Shown piece by piece: positions 17,506-26,100 of a stretch of 54,213 bases of DNA. Positions within the stretch are counted from its first letter, which is position 1, and each line of letters starts with the position of its first letter. The DNA comes from an uncultured Clostridia bacterium. Its GTDB lineage: Bacteria; Bacillota; Clostridia; TANB77; CAG-508. The notes below the pieces were generated by a model. It made no database searches. It had not been told where the DNA came from and was given only the letters and a program-made list of their open reading frames with translations. The stretch lies in the NCBI GenBank assembly GCA_904419495.1, contig CAJFRV010000005.1:1-54213 (forward strand). Reading direction: 5' to 3'. A program made the translations under genes and the position numbers.

Positions 17506-18595
17506 TTTTTACTACCTCTTCTTTTTTCTTTCTTCCCCTTTTAGATTTTGGTTTTGGTTGCTGTTTTCCTTCTTCTACTGCTTTTTGTACATCCTCCTTC
17601 TTCTCATCTGGCGTACTTTTCTTTGCTGTTCCTGTTCCTGTTTCTGTTTTCTTTTTAGTTGTAGAATTCTTTTTCTTTTCCGTTTTTTTCTCTACTTTTT
17701 CTTCTATCTTCTTTTCTTTTTTTGAATTCGTCTTCTTTACAGTTTGTTTCTTTTTTGGTTTACTTTCTAATTTTTTTTCTTCTATGATTTCTTCTTTTTC
17801 TTCCTTTTCCTTGTCTTCTACCTTTTCTATTTCTGTTTCTTCTGTTAGTTCCTTCTGTTTAGATTTTCTTTTTTTAGTTTGCTTTTCTTCACGATCTTCT
17901 TGTTTACTATTTTTGTTAGAAGGCTTTTTATTTTTTCCTCTCATAGATTTTGGTTTTGGCTTCTTTTCTTCTTTCTCTTTCTCCACTTCTTTATTTATTT
18001 CTATTATTGGTTCTTCATTTCTTTTTTTAGCTTCTTTAATAATTGGTTCATCTTTTACAATTTCTGATATATCACTAAGACTTCTTAAATATTGCCATCT
18101 CGCTTTTGTATATATCACTGTTGATTTTAATACATAATATATAGCAAAAATATATGATGAGGTTAATATATATGTTCTAAAATCAAATTTATAAATAGTA
18201 ATAACATGGTTAATAAACAGTGCATGTATCGCCAAAACAAACAATTCCAATGTTGTAATTAACAAGGTCCCACTTTCTTTTTTATATGCTATTTCTAAAA
18301 TAACAATACCTGATAGTAAAAAGACGCCTGAAAATATTTTTGTTATTAATTCCATTTTATCTAATTCAAATTGTGTATATAATATGTTTGAAGCTATAAA
18401 ATATATCATCACTACAATAGCCAATATTAAATTCTTAAATATTTTCTTCAATATTTCTTGTGACACCTCTTTAGGCACCCTTTTTTTAGCCATTTCCTGT
18501 TCCATTATTGTTTGTGCATTTTCTGTTGTTTCCTTCATATTATCTGTTAAGTTTTCTACTGCTTTATTGTTTACTTTCGTTTTTTCTTTTTTCAT
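17498..18595 (-). CDS. Membrane protein with long Lys/Glu-rich C-terminal tail
   Basis: The protein has 365 aa and I do not recognise the family. Residues 1-50 are charged. Residues about 50-165 contain four hydrophobic segments (LILAIVVMIYFIASNI, IFSGVFLLSGIVILEI, LELFVLAIHALFINHVI, YILTSSYIFAIYYVLK). Residues 170-365 are highly charged repeats of Lys and Glu, with two AT-hook-like patches, KPKSMRGKNKKPS and KPKSKRGRKKK. The tail is probably cytoplasmic and disordered and could bind nucleic acid. It overlaps yicC by 8 bases and rsmE ends 10 bases upstream, so it belongs to the same operon. Confidence 0.6.
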   Translation of the reverse strand: MKKEKTKVNNKAVENLTDNMKETTENAQTIMEQEMAKKRVPKEVSQEILKKIFKNLILAIVVMIYFIASNILYTQFELDKMELITKIFSGVFLLSGIVILEIAYKKESGTLLITTLELFVLAIHALFINHVITIYKFDFRTYILTSSYIFAIYYVLKSTVIYTKARWQYLRSLSDISEIVKDEPIIKEAKKRNEEPIIEINKEVEKEKEEKKPKPKSMRGKNKKPSNKNSKQEDREEKQTKKRKSKQKELTEETEIEKVEDKEKEEKEEIIEEKKLESKPKKKQTVKKTNSKKEKKIEEKVEKKTEKKKNSTTKKKTETGTGTAKKSTPDEKKEDVQKAVEEGKQQPKPKSKRGRKKKEEVVKND

Positions 18596-18604
18596 TTCTG
18601 CCCC

Positions 18605-19354
18605 CTAACTATCTAATTCATACATAATAATGCTTAACATGTTTAAAGCAACGGTTTCTGTTCTAAGAATTCTATTTCCCAAGGTAATTATCTTCGCATG
18701 ATATTCTTCGAATTTAGCAATTTCCTCTTTGTCAATTCCACCTTCTGGTCCTATCACAATAGCTATTTTCATTTCTTTATTTTCATTTTGCCTTATTTTT
18801 TTTAATTCTTGCTTTAACGTATTTACTTTTTCATTTTCATATGCTACTAATACAAAATCATATTCTTTCATATTTTCACATAAATTCTTAATATTTATGA
18901 TAGAATTTATCCTAGGAATTCTATCTCTTCCAGATTGTTTTGCAGCACCTTCAGAAATTTTTTGCCATCTTTGTATTTTTTTAATTTTATCTTTTTCATT
19001 TAATTTTACCACACATCTTTTCATTTCTACAGGTGTAATATCATATACACCTAACTCTACTGATTTTTGAATAACCAATTCCATCTTATCTGCCTTTGGT
19101 AATCCTTGAAAAATACTTACTTGTATATTTGACTCTACACTAGAATTTATTTCTTCTATAATCTCACACAAAATACCATTTTCCTTTATTTGTCCGATTT
19201 TACAATGATAATTTTTAGATGTATCACTATCACATATATCTATTGTATCATCAATTTTTGCTCTTAGAACATTTTTTATATGATTCACATCTTCATTTTG
19301 TATGATAATGGTATTTCCTTCAATTTGATTGGTCGTCACAAAAAACTTAGGCAT
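18605..19354 (-). CDS. rsmE: 16S rRNA (uracil-1498-N3)-methyltransferase
   Basis: The protein has 249 aa, full length. It has the SPOUT methyltransferase core: VIGPEGGIDKEEI (SAM-binding knot) and LGNRILRTETVALNMLSI at the C-terminus, both diagnostic. The N-terminal PUA-like domain contains the HIKNVLR motif. It methylates U1498 of 16S rRNA in the 30S decoding region. The start has AAGGAGAAAATA upstream. Confidence 0.95.
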   Translation of the reverse strand: MPKFFVTTNQIEGNTIIIQNEDVNHIKNVLRAKIDDTIDICDSDTSKNYHCKIGQIKENGILCEIIEEINSSVESNIQVSIFQGLPKADKMELVIQKSVELGVYDITPVEMKRCVVKLNEKDKIKKIQRWQKISEGAAKQSGRDRIPRINSIINIKNLCENMKEYDFVLVAYENEKVNTLKQELKKIRQNENKEMKIAIVIGPEGGIDKEEIAKFEEYHAKIITLGNRILRTETVALNMLSIIMYELDS

Positions 19355-19425
19355 TTATTTTCTCCTTCTTATTTCCTTTAAATCCCTTATATTGTATCAC
19401 ATAAATTATGATTTTTCTAGTAATA

Positions 19426-20865
19426 TTATGCATTTATCCAAACAGAAGCTGATTTTGCTTTTACTTTAAAAATACCATATCCTTCATTATCAATCACTAC
19501 TTCCTCTTGGCAATTTCCAATGGCATCAATAAATTTTTCCCCTACAAAATCTGTTCCTATATACATTCTTTTTTCTTCATCAAATTTATTAGAAATCAAA
19601 ACAGCTAATCCCGATTTAATATGTTCTCTATCTCCTTCTCTTGTCCAACCAATACAGTTTGGGTTATCAAAATAGTTATTTTGTTTTCCATATGCCTTTT
19701 CTTTTCTTAAGTCAATTATTGTCTTTAATCCCTCCACAGGTTCTATATTATTATGCTTAATCCCATATATATCTCCCCAAAATACACATGGATATCCTTC
19801 ATCTCTTAATAACGTAATTGTATATGCAGGTATTTTAAACCATCTTTCTACAAAACTTTCTAAGCTTTGTCCCGGTTGAGTATCATGATTTTCTACAAAT
19901 GTTACAGCTTTACTTGGATTTTCTTTTACTAATGTTTTATCTAAAATTTTGGTTAGATCATAATTTTCATCTTTTGAAGCATTGTATAAGTTGTAATGCA
20001 AAGGTACATCAAATAAAGAAATTTCTCCTTCTGTTTCAGTAATATATCTATGTAACTTTGATATATCACCACTCCAATATTCTCCTACCGCAAATAATTC
20101 ATCATTTGTTTGTTTTCTCAATGTTTTTATCCATTCTCTATAAAAATCTGCATCAATATGTTTTACAGCATCTAATCGAAAACCATCTACCTTTGTTAAT
20201 TCTAGATACCATTTTCCCCAGTCTAAACATTCTTGAACAACTTCAGGATTTTTAAAATCTAAGTCTGCTCCCATTAAATAATCATAATTTCCAAATTCCT
20301 CATCTACAGCTCCACTCCAACTTTTATTCTTAAAACGAAAGATTGCATGTTCTTTTGTTTTATCATCATAGTCAATTCCATCAAAATGTGTCCAGTTCCA
20401 TTCAAAGTCAGAATATTTATGTTTTCTCCCCGGAAATGTAAATTTGGTAGCTACTCTTACAACTTGATTTTCCACAAAATTATTATGATTTCCCCAATCA
20501 ACTTGTTCTGCTGGAATTGTTTGTAACAAATCTGCTCCCATTTTATGATTTAATACAATATCTGCATATGTTTCTATTCCTGCTTGTTTTAAAGTCATAA
20601 TACAATTTAAATATTCATCTTTTGATCCATATTTTGTCTTAATCGTTCCTTTTTGATCAAACTCTCCTAAGTCATATAAATCATATACACCATATCCTAC
20701 TTCGTCTTTTCCACCAATTCCTTTATATGCAGGTGGAAGCCATAATGCTGTTATTCCTATATCTGCTAGTTTTTCTGCTTCGCTCGCTAATCTATTCCAC
20801 CAATTTTGATTTGTTTCTAAATACCATTCAAATGCTTGTAATATGACACCATTTATTTTTTTCAT
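19426..20865 (-). CDS. Cytoplasmic alpha-amylase (GH13)
   Basis: The protein has 479 aa and no signal peptide, so it probably works on internal glucans. It begins VILQAFEWYLETNQNWW. GH13 conserved regions are DIVLNHK (region I), GFRLDAVKH with nucleophile Asp (II), GEYWSGD with general-acid Glu (III) and FVENHDTQ with transition-state Asp (IV). This matches the AmyS-like (GH13_5) group. With the GH57 branching enzyme at 2165 it suggests glycogen-type storage and breakdown (inference). Confidence 0.92.
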   Translation of the reverse strand: MKKINGVILQAFEWYLETNQNWWNRLASEAEKLADIGITALWLPPAYKGIGGKDEVGYGVYDLYDLGEFDQKGTIKTKYGSKDEYLNCIMTLKQAGIETYADIVLNHKMGADLLQTIPAEQVDWGNHNNFVENQVVRVATKFTFPGRKHKYSDFEWNWTHFDGIDYDDKTKEHAIFRFKNKSWSGAVDEEFGNYDYLMGADLDFKNPEVVQECLDWGKWYLELTKVDGFRLDAVKHIDADFYREWIKTLRKQTNDELFAVGEYWSGDISKLHRYITETEGEISLFDVPLHYNLYNASKDENYDLTKILDKTLVKENPSKAVTFVENHDTQPGQSLESFVERWFKIPAYTITLLRDEGYPCVFWGDIYGIKHNNIEPVEGLKTIIDLRKEKAYGKQNNYFDNPNCIGWTREGDREHIKSGLAVLISNKFDEEKRMYIGTDFVGEKFIDAIGNCQEEVVIDNEGYGIFKVKAKSASVWINA

Positions 20866-20894
20866 TTATTTTTCCTACTTTCTATATTTCAAAA

Positions 20895-20931
20895 TGTCCA
20901 ATCGGGGACGTTTCTTTTTGACACATTTTTA
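20895..20931. repeat. GGGGACGTTTC-type repeat, single arm
   Basis: TGTCCAATCGGGGACG followed by a T-run and GACACATTTTT. The ends TGTC/GACA are complementary, flanking the core. It lies about 30 bases upstream of the amylase start. An inverted partner is at 23136-23178, so a 2.3-kb stretch with three genes lies between opposing arms. Confidence 0.7.
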
Positions 20932-21026
20932 TTATTTTTTACTGTCTGCATTATATCATTTGTAAGGGATAATTTCTAGGTAAAATAGAAAAATATATAA
21001 TAAAACATTTTTCATTTATATATAGG

Positions 21027-21070
21027 AATAACAGGGAAAAACCTGTTACTCCGGATTTATCCCTGTTATT
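21027..21070 (-). terminator. Terminator overlapping the end of the 101-aa ORF
   Basis: AATAACAGGG (21027-21036) pairs with CCCTGTTATT (21061-21070). An inner hairpin can form around ACAGGG-AAAA-CCTGT. The stop codon of the 21066-21371 gene is in the stem. Confidence 0.6.
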
Positions 21071-21371
21071 TCATCATTTTCTTTAGCATGTTATGCAACG
21101 GGTAATTTCCCGTTATAACTGCATAAGGTCGTTTACTCCCAAAACTAGAAGCAGATATATATAGTTCTATTTCTTTTTCTTTTAATGTTATTGTCCTGCC
21201 AATAGGTATGAAACACATCATCTTCTCGACATCTTCTTGGAATTCTTTGTTGGAAAATTCCAGCATTTCAATTTTTTCTTTCATTTCTTTTCTAGGAATT
21301 TTCTTTATTTCCCGCATCCCTTCTCTGTATAGTCCTATTTCTCCTGTCACCTCTAGCTTTAGCTGAAACAT
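21066..21371 (-). CDS. Hypothetical 101-aa protein
   Basis: I do not recognise a family. The start has a good AGGAGG ribosome site (minus strand, 21378-21383). The protein is basic with alternating charged stretches, contains GLYREGMREI near the N-terminus and ends SKRPYAVITGNYPLHNML. No signal peptide or membrane helix is visible. A terminator follows immediately, which supports a real single-gene unit. It is divergent from the thioesterase gene. Confidence 0.55.
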   Translation of the reverse strand: MFQLKLEVTGEIGLYREGMREIKKIPRKEMKEKIEMLEFSNKEFQEDVEKMMCFIPIGRTITLKEKEIELYISASSFGSKRPYAVITGNYPLHNMLKKMMK

Positions 21372-21501
21372 TTCTAATCCTCCTTTTCTATACTTCTAGA
21401 AAATTTATATATATTGCATAAAAATGATTATACTACTTTATATTAGATTCTGCAATATTTGACATATAATTTTTTATTTTATATAATACCTTTTCGAAAG
21501 G

Positions 21502-21930
21502 ATGCGATTTAAAATGAGTTTTGTCTATGAAAGAACAATCAATTATTATGAAACAGATAAAATGGGGGTTGTTCATCACTCTAATTATATTCGTTTTTTA
21601 GAAGAAGCAAGATGCTACTATTTAAGAGATGCTAATATGCCTTTCGAAAAATTCGAAGAAAAGGGTATTACTATTCCTGTTTTAGAAGTGAAATGTAAAT
21701 ATAAGCAACATGTTACTTTTGCTGATACTATTTTAATTAAAGTTCTTGTAAAAGAATTTAATGGTGTCAGATTAACTATTGGATATGAAGTAAAAGATAA
21801 AAAAACTGGTAATGATGTCATTATTGCAGAAACCAAACATTGTTTTACAGATAAAAATTTAAGACCTGTTAATTTGAAGAAACATTGTCCTGAATTTAGC
21901 GATAAATTTGAGGCATTAAAAGAAGCTTAG
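21502..21930 (+). CDS. Acyl-CoA thioesterase, hotdog fold (YbgC/4-HBT family)
   Basis: The protein has 142 aa. YYETDKMGVVHHSNYIRFLEEAR is split by the family as Y-x-x-T-D-x-M-G-V-V-H-H-x-x-Y, containing the catalytic Asp. It probably hydrolyses short or medium acyl-CoA in the cytoplasm. The start is uncertain: the frame opens at 21502, but Met 5 (21514, MSFVYERT) is closer to the family's usual start, and the GAAAGG upstream is close to the first and 14 bases from the second. The stop codon is part of a palindrome shared with the convergent gene. Confidence 0.88.
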   Translation: MRFKMSFVYERTINYYETDKMGVVHHSNYIRFLEEARCYYLRDANMPFEKFEEKGITIPVLEVKCKYKQHVTFADTILIKVLVKEFNGVRLTIGYEVKDKKTGNDVIIAETKHCFTDKNLRPVNLKKHCPEFSDKFEALKEA

Positions 21931-21949
21931 AAATTTTCTAAGCTTCTTT
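21918..21949. terminator. Perfect palindromic bidirectional terminator inside two gene ends
   Basis: AAAGAAGCTTAGAAA pairs with TTTCTAAGCTTCTTT. Both stop codons of the convergent thioesterase (21930) and DUF2207-like gene (21938) lie in it, so both proteins end in the same residues, KEA. Confidence 0.8.
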
Positions 21950-22999
21950 ATTTATTTCTTGTAACATTTTATTAACATATTCTAAATTAATTTTATGTGT
22001 TACTTCTAATTGTTCTATAAAACTTTTAGTATAACTTGTATTTACATTTAATACAGTTGCATAAGCAAGATGGTTTTCTAACACAGTTACACTTTCTAGT
22101 GGTTTATCTTTTAGTAATGTATAATCTTCCAAAAACTTTTTATACTTGTCCCATTGTTTCATTTCCTTAGCACCTTTTATAGTATAAGTACCGTCTAAAT
22201 ATTCTCCTTTTCTTAAATATCGTAATACTTCTCTTATGAGTGGTTCTAATATAGTAAGTTCAAAAGCAACAAAAAATGGAACAAATATCATATTAAACAT
22301 TTCATCACTGATTTCATTATTTCCACTTATTGCAGAATATATAGCTCCAATGATTAAAATCCCAATATATAGGAATAGAAATACTGTACTTAAACGTATT
22401 TTTGTTTCCTTTATAAAATGATAGCTTTCAAATTCTTCTCTTACATATCGTATCCATGTGTTCATATTTATCTTTTCTTTTTTACAAATCTTATCATATA
22501 GATACTTTTCATCTTTTTTTAATTTCTTACTATCTTTGTCTTGTAACGACTTTAGTTCATAATGCTTTTCTTCCTTTTTTTCTATTTTAAGAAACCCTTT
22601 CGCACATAAATTTAATATACAAGCTACCAAATCTTTTTTCTTTTCTATTTTTTGATTTTGTAAGTAAGATAGTACTGCTGGACTATATTCTACTTCTATA
22701 TCTCTAACATAAATTCCCACATCTCTTGCTAATTTCACTTTTATTTTATTATATATATCAATTCCAACTCTAATAACTATATATCCAATAATTGTAACAG
22801 TTGTTAAAAGCATAAATCCATTTCCGAACAAAGCATTCACAAATAGAAACGGAATCGTCGCAAGTACAAGATATATAGGAATTGTTGCTAGCCATATTTT
22901 GTGTGGGTCTATTTTTCCCTTTTTTACAAATGTAACTGTAACACCTATTACCACAAAAAATCCATATATGAAAATTGCAAACATTATATAACTTATCAT
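21938..22999 (-). CDS. Membrane protein resembling the C-terminal part of DUF2207
   Basis: The protein has 353 aa. Two or three hydrophobic segments at 1-85 are followed by YSPAVLSYLQNQKIEKKKDL and a winged-helix-like cytoplasmic domain (ILNLCAKGFLKIEKKEEKHY). A second membrane pair is at about 205-255, and the end has WDKYKKFLEDYTLLKDKPL and LENHLAYATVLNV. This order matches the C-terminal half of DUF2207 proteins (YciQ-like). The N-terminal extracellular beta domain of the full family is absent. The function is not known. Confidence 0.75.
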   Translation of the reverse strand: MISYIMFAIFIYGFFVVIGVTVTFVKKGKIDPHKIWLATIPIYLVLATIPFLFVNALFGNGFMLLTTVTIIGYIVIRVGIDIYNKIKVKLARDVGIYVRDIEVEYSPAVLSYLQNQKIEKKKDLVACILNLCAKGFLKIEKKEEKHYELKSLQDKDSKKLKKDEKYLYDKICKKEKINMNTWIRYVREEFESYHFIKETKIRLSTVFLFLYIGILIIGAIYSAISGNNEISDEMFNMIFVPFFVAFELTILEPLIREVLRYLRKGEYLDGTYTIKGAKEMKQWDKYKKFLEDYTLLKDKPLESVTVLENHLAYATVLNVNTSYTKSFIEQLEVTHKINLEYVNKMLQEINKEA

Positions 23000-23135
23000 T
23001 TTCTTCCTCTTCTATTCTTTATTTCTTTTATTTTCTAATATCCATTTTTTTAGAAATATTTTGCATACTTAATTATTGACCTACGTGTCATCTTTTGAAA
23101 ATATTGGAAACAAGTCAAATCATCGTAGGTTAAAG

Positions 23136-23178
23136 ATTTACATAAAAATGTCTCAAACAGAAACGTCCCCAATTGGAC
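23136..23178. repeat. GGGGACGTTTC-type repeat, single arm
   Basis: Inverted relative to the copy at 20895. It includes ATTTACATAAAAATG and AGAAACGTCCCCAATTGG, ending next to the polC stop codon (23180). A short preceding hairpin (ACCTACG at 23080-23086 with CGTAGGT at 23124-23130) lies in the same gap. Confidence 0.7.
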
Positions 23179-23179
23179 A

Positions 23180-26100
23180 TTACCCAAACAAGCTTAATTG
23201 ATTACTTTGACTCATACCATTTAAACAACCAAACTTCTTTAATAGTTCTGCTACCGAGTCTCCTACTTTAGATCTAATTTTCATATCGTCGATTGACATG
23301 AATTTTCCGTCTTTTCTTGCATTTTCAATTCCTACTGCTGCTACTGTTCCAAGTCCTGCAATACTGTTTAGTGGTGGACGTATTCCATCCTCTTCTACAA
23401 TAAATTTTGTGCTACTAGATTTATATAAGTCAATTGGCAAGAATTTGATTCCTCTTTCATACATCTCTAATACAAGTTCTAAAACTGGATACATCGCTTT
23501 ATCTTTTTGTGTTGCATTATTTCCTTGTAAATCTATTTCTTTCATTTTATTTTTTACTTTTTCTTCTCCAAATGTCATAATTTCACTGTCAAATTCATCT
23601 GATGCTCTAATTGAGAAAAATGCTGCATAATAGGCTTTTGGTTCATGTACTTTAAACCATGCAATCCTGAAAGCATTTGTTACATAGGCTGCTGCGTGTG
23701 CTTTTGGGAACATGTATTTTATTTTTTCACAAGATTTGATATACCATTCTGGTACATTATGTTCTCTCATTAAATCTGTATATTCTTTCCACTTTGCAGG
23801 GTCTTTCAAAGCTTTTCCTTTACGAACCGTTTCCATGATTTTAAATGCTGAGTTTGGTGGTAAACCTTGTTTGATTAAGTATATCATAATATCATCACGG
23901 CAACAAATAGCTTCTGTTAAGGTTACCGTTCCATTTTCAATTAAACTTTGTGCATTTCCAAGCCATACATCTGTACCATGTGATAATCCTGATATACGAA
24001 TTAGCTCATCAAATGTGGTTGGTCTTGTATCTACTAACATTCCTCTTACAAACTTTGTTCCAAATTCTGGTATACCATAACTTCCTACTTCTGATCCAAT
24101 TTGTTTTGGTGTGACACCTAAAGCATCTGTTGAACTAAAGATAGACATGGTTGCTTTATCATCAAGTGGAATCTTGGTTGGATCTATTCCTGTAATATCT
24201 TGCAACATTCTAATTACTGTTGGATCGTCGTGTCCTAGTATATCTAGTTTTAATAAGTTCTGATCTATTGAGTGATAATCAAAATGGGTTGTAATAATGT
24301 CTGAGTTTGGGTCATCTGCTGGGTGTTGTACTGGACAAAATTCATAGATTTCTCTTCCTTTTGGTACAACGATAATACCTCCCGGGTGTTGTCCTGTTGT
24401 TCTTTTGATTCCTGTACACCCATGTGATATTCTTTTAATTTCCGCTTGGTTAATTGGAATATGTCTTTCTTCATAATAATTCTTTACATATCCATAAGCT
24501 GTTTTATCAGCTACTGTACCAATGGTTCCTGCTTTAAAGGTCGTTCCTTTTCCGAAGATAACCTCTGTATATTTATGGGCTTTTGCTTGATATTCTCCTG
24601 AGAAGTTTAAGTCAATATCTGGCTCTTTATCTCCATTAAATCCAAGGAAAGTTTCAAATGGAATATCCATTCCGTCTTTATCCAGTTTATGCCCACATTT
24701 TGGACATGCTTTATCTGGTAAGTCAAATCCATTTTTTACGCCATAATCTGTAAAATCCGAATATTTACAATTTGGACATCTGTAATGGGCTGGAAGTGAA
24801 TTTACTTCTGTGATTCCTGTCATATTTGCCACAAAAGATGAACCAACAGACCCTCTGGAACCTACGATATATCCATCTGCATTGGATTTCCATACCAATT
24901 TTTGTGCAATAATATACATAACAGAAAATCCATTTTTGATAATAGAATCTAATTCTTTATCTAATCTGGTTTGTACAATTTCTGGTAAAGGATCTCCATA
25001 TAGTTCATGGGCTTTACTATATGCAATATCTTTTATGGTTTGTTCACATCCCGGAATATGTGGTGGACATTTTTCTGGTGATATTGGACTAATTTGGTCA
25101 CACATATCTGATATTTTATTCGTATTGGTAACAACCACTTCATAGGCCTTCTCTTTTCCCAAATAACTAAATTCTTCTAACATTTCCTCTGTTGTTCTTA
25201 AGTAAAGTGGTGCTTGATTATCTGCATCATCATATTTTTGCCCTGCTTCTAAGATACGTCTATAAATTTCATCTTGTGGATCCATAAAATGCACATCGCA
25301 AGTGGCAACAACTGGTTTGTTTAATTTTTCTCCTAATTCTACAATTTTTCTATTGATATCACGTAATGCTTCTTCATCAGCAACAGTCCCATTTCGAATT
25401 AAGAATTGATTGTTTCCAGTTGGTTGAATTTCTAAATAATCATAGTCATTTGCAATTGCTTCAATTTCTTCATCTGTTTTTCCAAGTTCAATTGCTTGAT
25501 ATAGTTCCCCTGCTTCACATGCACTTCCTAAAATCAATCCTTCTGAATATTTTTTATATAAACTCTTTAAGATACGTGGCTTTCTATAAAAATAATGTAA
25601 GTGTGATAAAGATACTAATTTATATAAATTCTTTAATCCCACATAGTTTTTAGCTAAGATAATAGCATGATAAGTTTTTAGCTTTTTATATTCTTCTTTT
25701 TTTGCTTCTTCACTTGCAGCTACTCTATCAATGTCTTCTACTATGGTTGCTCCCTTTTTCTTTAACATATCTACCATCACTTTAAATACTTTTACAGTTG
25801 TATCTACATCATCTAAAGCACGGTGTGCCACTTCTACTTTAATCCCTAAATTTTCCGCAATTTTTCCTAATTTGTATTTCTTATAATCTGGGAATAAATC
25901 TTTGGCTAAACTTAAGGTATCTAAATAAGTATAATCAAAATCATATCCCAATACTTTGGCATTTTGTTTTAAAAATCCGACATCAAAATTGGCATTATGT
26001 GCTACAATAACCGTTTCCTTGTCATCTCCCAAAAATGCTAATAATTTTGGAAATACTTTATCAATCGTTTCTGCATCTTTTACCATCTCATCTGTAATGT

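Noticed and set aside
17784..18137. 117-aa ORF opposite the K-rich membrane protein
   Set aside because: Ser/Phe-rich antisense shadow of the Lys/Glu codons of the real gene.
20895..23178. 2.3-kb composite transposon between opposing repeats
   Set aside because: The enclosed genes look like ordinary chromosomal genes and no transposase is present; the repeat spacing may be chance.
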